A stretch of DNA of 51,252 bases. Origin: JAVBSN01 sp031556525 (GTDB lineage: Bacteria; Bacillota; Clostridia; Lachnospirales; Lachnospiraceae). The stretch is taken from NCBI GenBank assembly GCA_031556525.1, contig JAVBSS010000035.1, positions 1-51,252 of the forward strand. The letters run 5' to 3'. This document shows, in pieces, positions 34,575 through 42,433 of the stretch. A model generated the notes under the pieces. The model saw nothing but the letters and a program-made list of their open reading frames with translations. It had not been told where the DNA came from and did no database searches. Position 1 is the first letter of the stretch. Each line of letters opens with the position of its first letter. The translations under genes were made by a program, and so were the position numbers.

Positions 34575-35816
34575 ATGCAAGTGTTAACCTTGAAAGAAAT
34601 AATTATTTCGGGTTCAATATTTATTGTATTAATAGCCTTTTTGCGACTATTGTTACTAAAACGATTATCAAAAAAGGTGTTTATTACTCTATGGTATGTA
34701 GCAGCATTGCGACTTTTATTGCCTTTGTCAATGCCATCTAGTTTTAGTATTTATAATATATTAGAGTTATTTCAAAAAAAGAGCAATGAGAGTCATATAA
34801 TAGACAAGGTTAGTGATATAGCTAATGTATCTAAATCAGATTCACCAATATTTTATATTATATGGATTGTAGGAGTATTATTTTGCCTTTGTTGGTTTAG
34901 TATAAGTTATATTAGATGTCGCAGACAATTTGCAATGTCACTGCCAATATCTAATAATGACACAAAATATATTAAGGGATTTGTTAATGACCATAAGATA
35001 ATAAAACGAGTAGAGATTCGTACGTTAGATAGGATAAAAGCACCTCTTACTTATGGAATATTCCATCCTATTATATTACTACCTAAGACATGGGAAAAGT
35101 TAAATGGTGATGAGCTATGCTTGATATTGGAACATGAACTTATTCATATAAGAAGGTTTGATGCCGTATTTAAAATTATATTAGTATTGACACTAAGCGC
35201 ATATTGGTTTAATCCATGTGTATGGTTAATGTATTTTCTAGCAAATCGAGATATTGAATATGCTTGCGATGAAAGTGTATTAGAAAAGATAGGTTTAGAT
35301 AGAGTAAAAGCTTATGCAAATATGTTAATTGTTATGGAAGAAAGAAAAAAATATGCACCAATGATTAATAGTTTCAGTAGGTATGCTACTGAAGAAAGGA
35401 TATGTATTATGATGAAATCAAAGAAAGTTAAGGTTATTGCCAAGTGCTTAGGAGTACTATTAGTTATTGTAGCTATTGGCGCATTTACAACAACTAATAA
35501 GGTAAATGATAAATCAGAAGTATTAGCAGAAAATGAAACAGTAGATAGTGTAAAAGATATAAGTGATGAAAAACAAAGTTCTGAGCTATTAAAAGATTCA
35601 GAAAAAAGTGCAGAAGTAAATGCAGCACAAGAAAAATTAGAAAATGAAGCTGTTGAGGAATCTAAAAAACAAGCTGAATCAACTTTAAAGGCAGAAGAAT
35701 CAAAAACAACGATAGTAGTAGAGGGTGAACTAATCTTAATGCCAGAAGGAGAATCGGGAAAAACAACAGTAGCAGTAGATGGTGATATTAACGGAGCAAC
35801 ACTTCAAATAGAGTAA
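34575..35816 (+). CDS. BlaR1/MecR1-like M56 membrane metallopeptidase without PBP sensor
   Basis: A 413-residue membrane protease. Helices lie at about 8-28, 36-52, 92-112 and 202-222; the zinc motif HELIH spans 187-191 (H187, E188, H191) and DIEYACDE (226-233) supplies the third ligand region. A last helix (about 285-304) places the C-terminus outside. Instead of the penicillin-binding domain of BlaR1 there is an acidic, Lys/Glu-rich tail of about 105 residues (309-413) ending in a short beta-rich stretch. It would cleave the adjacent BlaI-type repressor on sensing a signal that is unlikely to be a beta-lactam. AAAGGAG is seven bases before ATG 34575. Confidence 0.9.
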   Translation: MQVLTLKEIIISGSIFIVLIAFLRLLLLKRLSKKVFITLWYVAALRLLLPLSMPSSFSIYNILELFQKKSNESHIIDKVSDIANVSKSDSPIFYIIWIVGVLFCLCWFSISYIRCRRQFAMSLPISNNDTKYIKGFVNDHKIIKRVEIRTLDRIKAPLTYGIFHPIILLPKTWEKLNGDELCLILEHELIHIRRFDAVFKIILVLTLSAYWFNPCVWLMYFLANRDIEYACDESVLEKIGLDRVKAYANMLIVMEERKKYAPMINSFSRYATEERICIMMKSKKVKVIAKCLGVLLVIVAIGAFTTTNKVNDKSEVLAENETVDSVKDISDEKQSSELLKDSEKSAEVNAAQEKLENEAVEESKKQAESTLKAEESKTTIVVEGELILMPEGESGKTTVAVDGDINGATLQIE

Positions 35817-35871
35817 AAGTTGGGGCAAAAACGTCTACAGTGGAAAAATAAATAGTAGTGCATATGTTTAT

Positions 35872-35923
35872 ATAGGTAATTATGAAACTTAGATTTACTA
35901 AAGTTCATAGTTACCTATTTTTT
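35872..35923 (+). terminator. Intrinsic terminator
   Basis: ATAGGTAATTATGAAACTT pairs, with two mismatches, with AAGTTCATAGTTACCTAT and runs into T6. It ends the BlaI/BlaR1-type operon. No promoter of good quality was seen in the 115 bases that follow. Confidence 0.9.
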
Positions 35924-36040
35924 CTATGTTACATTGATTTTTCAAATATATTTCAGTACAATATAGAGAATAGTATAAAATATATAAACTATTTTTATCA
36001 TGAAGAATTGGTAAGGGCAAAGTTGGAAAAGAGGTAAGTT

Positions 36041-36994
36041 ATGATATTTAATGGAATAAGTTGCAGATTTTCTACAGTAAATAGTATGCAGTATGAAGCT
36101 ATAGGTGAATACTGGGATTTCTTTTCGGCTATTTATGGCAGAGATAACATAAAAGGGCTGGGATATAATTGGTCATCAGATAGTATAGAATATGTAATTG
36201 GATTAATAGATGAGAAATTATCTTTTGATTTATCAAAGATACAGGAAAAATATCCTAATGCTATATACAAAAAAATTGGACTGCCTGAACATGAATGGAA
36301 ATGTTATAGGGGAAAGACTGAACACTTAGTACAGATGTATGAACAAATATATAGTGAAGGCATATTGACTTATGAGATAGAATCATTTACTGGTGAAGGA
36401 ACATGTGAAATATTAATATGCAGAGATAATTTTAATGAAATTCGAGTAGCAACCAAGCAAGATGCCAAGGCATTATTGGATATATATTCAACTTATGTAG
36501 ATAATACAGCTATTACATTTGAATATACAGTTCCAACACTAGAAGAATTTGCAGAACGAATAAGTGTTACTCTACAAAAATATCCTTATCTTGTTGCAGA
36601 ACATAATGGAGTAATTATTGGCTATGCCTATGCTAATGCTTTCAAAACTAGAGCAGCATATGATTGGTCAGTAGAGACGACCATTTATATGAATAAGGAC
36701 TATCAGAGTATGGGTGTCGGTAAACTCTTATATGATAGACTAGAAGAAATATTAGCAAAGCAAGGGATTCTTAATCTAAATGCCTGTATTGCCTATGCAG
36801 AGATAGAAGACGAATATCTTACAAAGGGAAGTGTTTCTTTTCATGAGAAATTGGGTTATAAGCTTGTAGGAAGATTTCATAAAAGTGGATACAAGTTTAA
36901 TAGGTGGTACGACATGATATGGATGGAAAAACATATAGGAAGTCACGAAGAAAACCAGACACCAATTAAGTTGTTTAAGGATATTATTGATTAA
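36041..36994 (+). CDS. Fusion of an effector-binding-like domain and a PAT-type GNAT acetyltransferase
   Basis: A 317-residue protein. The C-terminal part (about 132-300) is a GNAT domain of the phosphinothricin acetyltransferase type: EIRVATKQDAKALLDIYSTY, NTAITFEYTVPTLEEFAERI, the acetyl-CoA loop YQSMGVGKLLYDRLEEI and the end FHEKLGYKLVGRFHKSGYKF are diagnostic (each quoted in part). The N-terminal part (1-125) resembles a GyrI-like/AraC effector-binding domain (IGEYWDFFSAIYG, ending YEIESFTGEGTCEILI). PAT enzymes usually consist of the GNAT domain alone. GAGG precedes ATG 36041. The substrate cannot be named. Confidence 0.85.
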   Translation: MIFNGISCRFSTVNSMQYEAIGEYWDFFSAIYGRDNIKGLGYNWSSDSIEYVIGLIDEKLSFDLSKIQEKYPNAIYKKIGLPEHEWKCYRGKTEHLVQMYEQIYSEGILTYEIESFTGEGTCEILICRDNFNEIRVATKQDAKALLDIYSTYVDNTAITFEYTVPTLEEFAERISVTLQKYPYLVAEHNGVIIGYAYANAFKTRAAYDWSVETTIYMNKDYQSMGVGKLLYDRLEEILAKQGILNLNACIAYAEIEDEYLTKGSVSFHEKLGYKLVGRFHKSGYKFNRWYDMIWMEKHIGSHEENQTPIKLFKDIID

Positions 36995-36999
36995 GAATA

Positions 37000-37018
37000 T
37001 TTTGAAAATATAGGAGAT
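37000..37018 (+). repeat. 19-base direct repeat, copy 1
   Basis: TTTTGAAAATATAGGAGAT. It contains the ribosome-binding site of the unknown gene at 37025 and matches copy 2 at 37670-37688 in 18 of 19 positions. Confidence 0.75.
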
Positions 37019-37024
37019 TTACTT

Positions 37025-37675
37025 ATGAGCTTATTTGAAGAAGCAAGAATTAGAAAATCAGATGATATAATTGATAAAAGTGTGAAAGAAATAATTGAAA
37101 GTTTTATGGATGATTATGCTAGAGAAATAGGTTTCGATGTGAAGAAAAATCCTAGAAAACTGAAGAAAACAGTTGGAGATATGGAGTTTGAAATTGCTAT
37201 ATATTCGTCTAAATATAATAAAACCAGAGAGATTTGTGATATACAATATTTATTTGTTGTGTATTATAAGCAATTAAATAGTGATATAAAAATAGTTATG
37301 AGAGGATGGGGAGATACTGGTAACTTCCATGAAATAGAAACTTATAATAAATATGAAAAAGAATTAGTTTGTGCAACTCAATTGTTTGAAAAGGAATATA
37401 GACCAATAATTGAATTATTTGAAAATGATTTTAATGATGCTGTAGAATATTTTAGCCATATCAAAAGGTATAGTAAATATAATGTTTCCTTACAGTTTTT
37501 AGATCAAGTGCTAGGAAGAGAACGAATTGAAAAGTTAATTAAAAAGTATTACAAGACTTTATCATTACCTTATAGGAGGCAAATAGAATCATATGCAAAA
37601 GGGGAACGTGAATTGGATTTCGTTCTTGAACAAAATGGTAAATATATATTAGATAACAAATTAATAGATTTTTGA
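37025..37675 (+). CDS. Hypothetical protein
   Basis: A 216-residue, probably cytosolic and highly charged protein that I do not recognise. It has no signal peptide or transmembrane helix. The middle (about 45-120) looks like a mixed alpha/beta fold (MEFEIAIYSSKY, IQYLFVVYYKQL, IKIVMRGWGDTGNF), the rest is helical. TAGGAGAT precedes ATG 37025. It is flanked by 19-base direct repeats that each include a ribosome-binding site, as if the gene had been inserted between its neighbours. Confidence 0.75.
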   Translation: MSLFEEARIRKSDDIIDKSVKEIIESFMDDYAREIGFDVKKNPRKLKKTVGDMEFEIAIYSSKYNKTREICDIQYLFVVYYKQLNSDIKIVMRGWGDTGNFHEIETYNKYEKELVCATQLFEKEYRPIIELFENDFNDAVEYFSHIKRYSKYNVSLQFLDQVLGRERIEKLIKKYYKTLSLPYRRQIESYAKGERELDFVLEQNGKYILDNKLIDF

Positions 37676-37688
37676 AAATATGGGAGAT
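37670..37688 (+). repeat. 19-base direct repeat, copy 2
   Basis: TTTTGAAAATATGGGAGAT, which covers the stop codon of the unknown gene and the ribosome-binding site of the reductase gene. One mismatch to copy 1 at 37000-37018. Confidence 0.75.
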
Positions 37689-37691
37689 AAT

Positions 37692-38384
37692 ATGAAAATT
37701 ACAATAATACATGGACAGAGTCATAAAGGTTCAACTTATAACATAGCCAAAATGCTTGCAGATAAGCTTGATGGAGAAGTGCAAGAATTCTTCTTGCCAA
37801 GGGATTTTAATGATTTTTGTGTTGGATGTACAAGTTGCTTTATGAAGAATGAAAACTTATGTCCTCATTTTGAAAAATTAAAACCACTTACAGAAGCTAT
37901 AGATGAGGCAGATGTTTTAATATTTGCTAGTCCTGTATATGTGTATCATGTTACAGGAGCTATGAAGAATTTCCTTGATCACTATGGTTATAGATGGTTG
38001 GTACATAGACCAAATGAAGATATGTTTAGAAAGCAAGCTGTTTGCATATCTACTGCTGCAGGTGGTGGAATGAAATCAACTAATAAGGATATGGCTGATA
38101 GCATGTTCTATTGGGGAGTAGCACGTACATATAAATATGGAGTTGCGGTTAGAGCAACATCTTATAATAAAATATCGGATAGCATAAAAACTAAAATTGA
38201 TAAAAAGACTACACAGTTAGCTAAGAAAATAAAAAGTAAAAATGGCAAGATTAAGCCTGATATAAAAACAAAGATGTTTTTCAATATTATGAGAATGGTA
38301 CAAAAAGGCGGATGGAATGAAGCCGATAGTGTGTATTGGAAAGAAAAAGGTTGGACAGGGAAAAAGAGACCTTGGAAGGAGTAG
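37692..38384 (+). CDS. NAD(P)H-dependent FMN reductase / flavodoxin-fold protein
   Basis: A 230-residue flavoprotein. MKITIIHGQSHKGSTYNIAKML is the FMN-phosphate-binding start of the family; FCVGCTSCFMKNENLCPH (about 43-60) is a cysteine cluster that in related proteins holds an iron-sulfur site or active-site cysteines; FASPVYVYHVTGAMKNFLDH (80-100) is the second flavin-contact segment. ATG 37692 is used with GGGAG at 37682-37686; an ATG at 37680 would place the ribosome-binding site inside the gene. The MBL-fold gene starts after its stop within two bases, so they share an operon. Confidence 0.88.
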   Translation: MKITIIHGQSHKGSTYNIAKMLADKLDGEVQEFFLPRDFNDFCVGCTSCFMKNENLCPHFEKLKPLTEAIDEADVLIFASPVYVYHVTGAMKNFLDHYGYRWLVHRPNEDMFRKQAVCISTAAGGGMKSTNKDMADSMFYWGVARTYKYGVAVRATSYNKISDSIKTKIDKKTTQLAKKIKSKNGKIKPDIKTKMFFNIMRMVQKGGWNEADSVYWKEKGWTGKKRPWKE

Positions 38385-38386
38385 TT

Positions 38387-39181
38387 ATGAGAATTACAGC
38401 TTTGGTAGAAAACAAGACAAAATGTGAATTGAAATCAAAACATGGACTATCGCTATATATTGAAACAAAAAATCATAATATACTATTTGATCTAGGTCCA
38501 GACAATACCCTTTTTGATAATGCCAAGATAAGAGAGATTGACCTTTCAAAAGTAGATGCTGTGTTTATTTCTCATGGACATATGGATCATGGTGGGGCAC
38601 TAGAACGTTTTCTGCAAATTAATTCAACTGCGAAGATATATGTTCAGAGGGAAGCTTTTGAACCGCATTATAGCAAACATGCTATGATAAAAGTAAATAT
38701 TGGCATTAAGAATGAACTTAAAAATCATCCGCAAGTAGTTTTACTTGATGGAGATATGAAAATTGATGATGAATTAAATATATTTATTGTAGAGCAAGCT
38801 CCAAAGTGCTATTCAGATGCTAATAATGGATTGTATTCAGAGGATGGAAAAGACAAATTTGCTCACGAACAAAATTTAATTATTAGAGATAGTGGAACTG
38901 TATTAATAACAGGATGTGGACATACTGGAATTGTGAATATTATGGAAAAGGCTCAATCATATAACCCACAAATTTGTGTTGGTGGATATCACTTATATAA
39001 TCCGTTAACAAAAAAGACTGTTCCCGAAAGTCTATTAAGTGATATTGCAGAGGAATTAAAAAAATATACAGAGGTACAATTCTATACTTGTCACTGCACA
39101 GGTGAAAAGGCATATAACTTTTTATCAAAGCAAGTGCCGAATATGAATTATCTGTCGTGTGGAGAAAAGATTGAGGTATAA
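38387..39181 (+). CDS. MBL-fold metallo-hydrolase
   Basis: A 264-residue metallo-beta-lactamase fold protein of the group annotated as dihydropteridine-phosphate synthase-like. The metal motif is H63-x-H65-x-D67-H68 (ISHGHMDHGGA); further ligands are likely in TGCGHTGI and the late GGYHLY region. ATG 38387 follows GGAAGGAG by six bases and begins the homology; the frame is open further upstream without family similarity. It overlaps no gene on its corrected start and follows the reductase by two bases. The reaction is not predictable. Confidence 0.88.
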   Translation: MRITALVENKTKCELKSKHGLSLYIETKNHNILFDLGPDNTLFDNAKIREIDLSKVDAVFISHGHMDHGGALERFLQINSTAKIYVQREAFEPHYSKHAMIKVNIGIKNELKNHPQVVLLDGDMKIDDELNIFIVEQAPKCYSDANNGLYSEDGKDKFAHEQNLIIRDSGTVLITGCGHTGIVNIMEKAQSYNPQICVGGYHLYNPLTKKTVPESLLSDIAEELKKYTEVQFYTCHCTGEKAYNFLSKQVPNMNYLSCGEKIEV

Positions 39182-39203
39182 TTTAGAAGGGGATAGAGGA
39201 GAA

Positions 39204-39629
39204 ATGAAAAAGAAAATATTAATTGGAATTATAGTATTTATATTTTTAATTCTTGTAATGGGGTTAATATATATATCACCAAATCGAAGATTACATAGCC
39301 TTGAAAAATATATATCAAATATTTCTTTGCCAGAAAATATTGAAAAGATTGCAATTAAGAGTGCAATAGGAGATTCAGGCGGGAACGGGGATTATTCTAC
39401 ACTCAGAGTTGTTATGGTGGTGAAAACTGAATTAAGCATAAACGAATTAGAAGAAACATTGGAGAATATGAATTTATGTTTTCCTAAGGATTATGAAAGA
39501 ACTATCAGTTATGTTACACATTGTGATAGTATCGTATTTGAATCCTCTAGAGCATTTAAATTGAGCTTTGATGAGATGCAAGATGTTTCAGATTTTAGAA
39601 ATTATTATTACATAGAGTTTGTTGAGTAA
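39204..39629 (+). CDS. Hypothetical membrane-anchored protein
   Basis: A 141-residue protein with an N-terminal anchor (residues 4-26, KKILIGIIVFIFLILVMGLIY in outline) and an external domain of about 110 residues with alternating beta and helix segments (LRVVMVVKTELSINELEETLENM). I do not recognise the family. ATG 39204 is preceded by AAGGGGAT and GAGGAG; a longer start is not supported. No clear link to its neighbours. Confidence 0.7.
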   Translation: MKKKILIGIIVFIFLILVMGLIYISPNRRLHSLEKYISNISLPENIEKIAIKSAIGDSGGNGDYSTLRVVMVVKTELSINELEETLENMNLCFPKDYERTISYVTHCDSIVFESSRAFKLSFDEMQDVSDFRNYYYIEFVE

Positions 39630-39668
39630 GAAGGTAATGTATTAATAGTTAACAGGGGAGCGATTAAG

Positions 39669-39686
39669 ATGAAAATTGTGTATTGA
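39669..39686 (+). pseudogene. Five-codon gene stub (possible flavodoxin start)
   Basis: GGGGAG at 39655-39660, eight bases, then ATG AAA ATT GTG TAT TGA (MKIVY stop). Good translation signals lead to almost nothing; MKIVY is a usual opening of flavodoxins (MKIVYWSGTGNT). It could also be chance. Confidence 0.3.
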
Positions 39687-39730
39687 GAGTATATAGCAAC
39701 TAGAAAAGGCTTGAAAGAAGGGGTATTTAA

Positions 39731-39934
39731 ATGATATCAACGAAAGGCAAGAGAAAACTAGAATATGAAAACCAGACCTTTTATTGGTATATTAAAAAGG
39801 ATGAAAACGGTAGTCCGCGTATACATATATTATCCGAAGATAAAAAACTACAGTTAAAATTCCCTTTTGATAGAGAGATAGGAATAGGTACAGGATATAT
39901 TATAGAATTATTGGAAAAACATTTAGGAAAATGA
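39731..39934 (+). CDS. Small hypothetical protein
   Basis: A 67-residue protein, basic, with a beta-rich first half (KLEYENQTFYWYIKKDENGSPRIHIL) and a helical end (GTGYIIELLEKHL). The pattern suggests a small one-domain fold, but I know no family name. AAGGGG precedes ATG 39731 at a normal distance, which supports it as real. It stands between the MKIVY stub and the YdeI gene. Confidence 0.62.
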   Translation: MISTKGKRKLEYENQTFYWYIKKDENGSPRIHILSEDKKLQLKFPFDREIGIGTGYIIELLEKHLGK

Positions 39935-39965
39935 CAACAAATCAAAGGTTGTAGAGGAAATCATA

Positions 39966-40541
39966 ATGGAAGCAAAGAATATACTTAAGATTACAACGAG
40001 AGCAACATTTAGGCAGTGGTTGATAGAAAACCATGATAAGGAAACAGAGTGTTGGATAATTGCAAAAAAAGGGAAGAATCCACCATCAGAATATGTGTGG
40101 TATCTCGATGCTGTAGAAGAAGTTCTTTGTTTTGGATGGATAGATACAACGCATAAAAATATTGATGGTATAGATATGCAGAAATTTACACCACGTGCGA
40201 AGAAAAGTCCGTGGTCAGAGTTAAATAAGGAGCGTTGCCGTAGACTAGAAAAACTAGATTTTATGACTGATGCTGGTCGAGCTGTTTTGCCGGACATGTC
40301 GGAAAAAGGTTTTGTAATAGATGATGAAATTATGCAGGCATTTGACGAAACACCTATTGCATGGAATAATTTCATTGACTTTCCACTACTTTATCAGCGT
40401 GTTCGTATTGACTCTATCCAACGAGACAAAAAGAAGGATAGACTTACATTTGATAAAAGGGTAAAAAAACTAATTGAGCAATCAGCAGAAGGAAAAATGT
40501 TTGGTGATTGGAATGATTATGGACGATTGATTGAATATTAA
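39966..40541 (+). CDS. YdeI/OmpD-associated family protein
   Basis: A 191-residue cytosolic protein. TRATFRQWLIENHDKETECWII, AVEEVLCFGWIDTTHKNIDG, TPRAKKSPWSELNKERCRRLEK (in parts) define the family, which has been linked to protection against antimicrobial peptides in some bacteria but has no firm biochemical role. GAGG lies ahead of ATG 39966. The gene follows the 67-residue protein by 31 bases. Confidence 0.88.
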   Translation: MEAKNILKITTRATFRQWLIENHDKETECWIIAKKGKNPPSEYVWYLDAVEEVLCFGWIDTTHKNIDGIDMQKFTPRAKKSPWSELNKERCRRLEKLDFMTDAGRAVLPDMSEKGFVIDDEIMQAFDETPIAWNNFIDFPLLYQRVRIDSIQRDKKKDRLTFDKRVKKLIEQSAEGKMFGDWNDYGRLIEY

Positions 40542-40595
40542 ACAAAGTTCTAGAAGTGAACCTTAAGATAAACTAGAAAGTAGGGGAGAGCTAAT

Positions 40596-40646
40596 ATGGC
40601 TATTAATGGTAGTTGTTTATGCGATAGTATCGTCAATACGTATTGA
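40596..40646 (+). pseudogene. N-terminal stub of a GFA-like gene
   Basis: A 16-codon frame, MAINGSCLCDSIVNTY, with GGGGAGAG seven bases upstream. INGSCLC is the zinc-binding N-terminus of glutathione-dependent formaldehyde-activating (GFA/CENP-V) family proteins, which continue with G-x-V-x-Y and about 110 further residues. Here similarity ends after the first cysteine pair and the frame closes. Nothing matching the rest of the family follows before the next gene. Confidence 0.6.
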
Positions 40647-40673
40647 AAGAGAGAATAGGTAGAAGGTGTAAAT

Positions 40674-41120
40674 ATGCAAATAATTGATGTTAAAGAAAGA
40701 AACCCATTGCTAATAGAACAATTATTAGTGGTATGGGAGGATTCAGTCAAAGCAACACATGATTTCTTATCAGATAGCGAAATAGAAAATATTAAGGAGT
40801 ATGTTCCTGGTGCATTAAAAGAAATAGCACACTTAATAATTATAGAAGATGGGAATAAGTTTCCTATTGCTTTTATGGGTATAGAAGAACAAAAGCTTGA
40901 AATGTTATTTATATCTCCCGAAGAAAGAGGAAAAGGTTTAGGAAAAAAATTAGTTGAATATGGAATTGAAAAATATATACTTAATGAGTTAACAGTTAAT
41001 GAGCAAAATCCACTTGCAAAAGGATTTTATGAGCATATTGGATTTAAAGTATATAAAAGAAGTGAATTAGATGAACAAGGTAATCCGTATCCAATTTTGT
41101 ATATGAGCTTAGATAGTTAA
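40674..41120 (+). CDS. GNAT family N-acetyltransferase
   Basis: A 148-residue acetyltransferase. The acetyl-CoA-binding motif is LEMLFISPEERGKGLGKKLVEYGIEKY (76-102, cited in part as RGKGLGKKL), and the end NPLAKGFYEHIGFKVYKR is typical of the GNAT C-terminus. The substrate may be an amino group of a small molecule or protein; sequence gives no more. GTAGAAGGTG precedes ATG 40674. A second GNAT gene follows 25 bases downstream but the two are not close copies. Confidence 0.88.
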   Translation: MQIIDVKERNPLLIEQLLVVWEDSVKATHDFLSDSEIENIKEYVPGALKEIAHLIIIEDGNKFPIAFMGIEEQKLEMLFISPEERGKGLGKKLVEYGIEKYILNELTVNEQNPLAKGFYEHIGFKVYKRSELDEQGNPYPILYMSLDS

Positions 41121-41145
41121 ATAAGATGATTAAGGAGCCATATTG

Positions 41146-41607
41146 ATGGAATACATAAAAGCAACATTAACGCATACAGAAGAGATTTATGAGTTGGTGC
41201 AAGAAACAATAAAAGCAAATTATCCTAAATATTATCCGCAAGAAGTTGTTGATTTCTTTTGCAAACATCATAGTAGAGAAAATATAGAGAAAGATATTGT
41301 TAATCAAAGTGTTATGATTTTAATAGATAATCAAATTATTGTTGGGGTAGGGTGTCATCAAGATAATCATATTACTAGAGTTTATGTTTTACCCAAGTAT
41401 CAGAGAAATGGTCATGGTAATTATATTATGCAATCTTTAGAAAATGAGATCGCACAAAAATATGACAAGGTATATTTAGATGCTTCACTTCCTGCAAGTT
41501 GCCTATATGAAAAACGAGGATATATCACAACTAAACATAATAAATGCGAAGTGGGAAATGATGTAGTATTAGTATATGAGGTTATGGAGAAGGAGTTAAA
41601 TAATTAA
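41146..41607 (+). CDS. GNAT family N-acetyltransferase
   Basis: A 153-residue acetyltransferase with the motif ITRVYVLPKYQRNGHGNYIMQSLE (74-97; acetyl-CoA loop QRNGHG) and the family end LPASCLYEKRGYITTKHNKCEV. HTEEIYELVQETIKANYPKYYPQEVVDFFCKHH (from residue 11, quoted in outline) is typical of a common GNAT subgroup. AAGGAG at 41132-41137 is eight bases before ATG 41146. Substrate unknown. Confidence 0.88.
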   Translation: MEYIKATLTHTEEIYELVQETIKANYPKYYPQEVVDFFCKHHSRENIEKDIVNQSVMILIDNQIIVGVGCHQDNHITRVYVLPKYQRNGHGNYIMQSLENEIAQKYDKVYLDASLPASCLYEKRGYITTKHNKCEVGNDVVLVYEVMEKELNN

Positions 41608-41623
41608 CTAACCGAAAAAGGAG

Positions 41624-42433
41624 ATGAGTTCACTGGAAAGTCAAATAAATTTAAAACAAGATGTATTAGATTATGCCAAGGCAGAGTATGGTACGGAAGC
41701 GGCACAGTTATGGAGGACTGCACCTAACAATATTGTGTTGCAACATAAATTGCATCCAGGAGAGAAAAAAAGTAAATGGTATGGTGCTTTTTTGAGTGTA
41801 AAATGTTCATCATTAGGAATTGATGGTGAAGGATATATAGATTTATTAAATGTAAAATTAGACCCAGAAAAGGTTGATTTTCTCCGTATGCAAAAAGGTT
41901 ATCTTCCGGCATACCACATGAATAAGGAACATTGGGTTTCTATACTGTTGGATGGAACCATTTCAATTGATAATATCAAAGACGCATTGGATGAGAGTTT
42001 TCAGATAACTGCTAGTAAAAAAGAAAAGAGAAGCATGAAACGATTAACTCCAAAAGACTGGATAGTACCAGCTAATCCCAAGTATTTTGATATTGTGAAA
42101 GCATTTGAGAAGATGGATATTATTGATTGGAAGCAAAGCAGTGATGTTCGTGTAGGCGATTTGATATATATGTACGTTGCAGCACCTTATTCTGCACTGA
42201 TGTATAAGTGCAAGGCAGTAGAGGTGGATATACCTTGGAATTACGAAAGTAAAGAATTATCTGTAAGGAAAGTGATGAGAATACAGTTACTCTGTAAGTA
42301 TGAGCCACAGTTTATGACTTTTGAAAGAATGAAGAGTGAGTTTGAAGTATTTGCGGTAAGAGGGCCACGCAATATGCCGAGTCATTTAAAAGAAGAACTT
42401 ACAGCTTATGAAGGAGAAAACATCAATGCCTGA
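41624..42433 (+). CDS. MmcQ/YjbR family protein with C-terminal PUA/EVE-like domain
   Basis: A protein of up to 269 residues. The first 120 match MmcQ/YjbR (DYAKAEYGTEAAQLW, DLLNVKLDPEKVDFLRMQKG, YLPAYHMNKEHWVSILLDG); residues about 140-265 look like an EVE/PUA-type domain (DWIVPANPKYFDIVKAFEK, VRVGDLIYMYVAAPYSALMYKC) of the kind that binds modified nucleobases. The AAGGAG at 41618-41623 touches the ATG at 41624, an impossible spacing; CTG 41633 (nine bases on, giving ESQINLKQ) may be the true start. The next frame begins as an Fpg-type DNA glycosylase, overlapping its end by eight bases, which hints at a former nucleobase-repair context. Confidence 0.82.
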   Translation: MSSLESQINLKQDVLDYAKAEYGTEAAQLWRTAPNNIVLQHKLHPGEKKSKWYGAFLSVKCSSLGIDGEGYIDLLNVKLDPEKVDFLRMQKGYLPAYHMNKEHWVSILLDGTISIDNIKDALDESFQITASKKEKRSMKRLTPKDWIVPANPKYFDIVKAFEKMDIIDWKQSSDVRVGDLIYMYVAAPYSALMYKCKAVEVDIPWNYESKELSVRKVMRIQLLCKYEPQFMTFERMKSEFEVFAVRGPRNMPSHLKEELTAYEGENINA

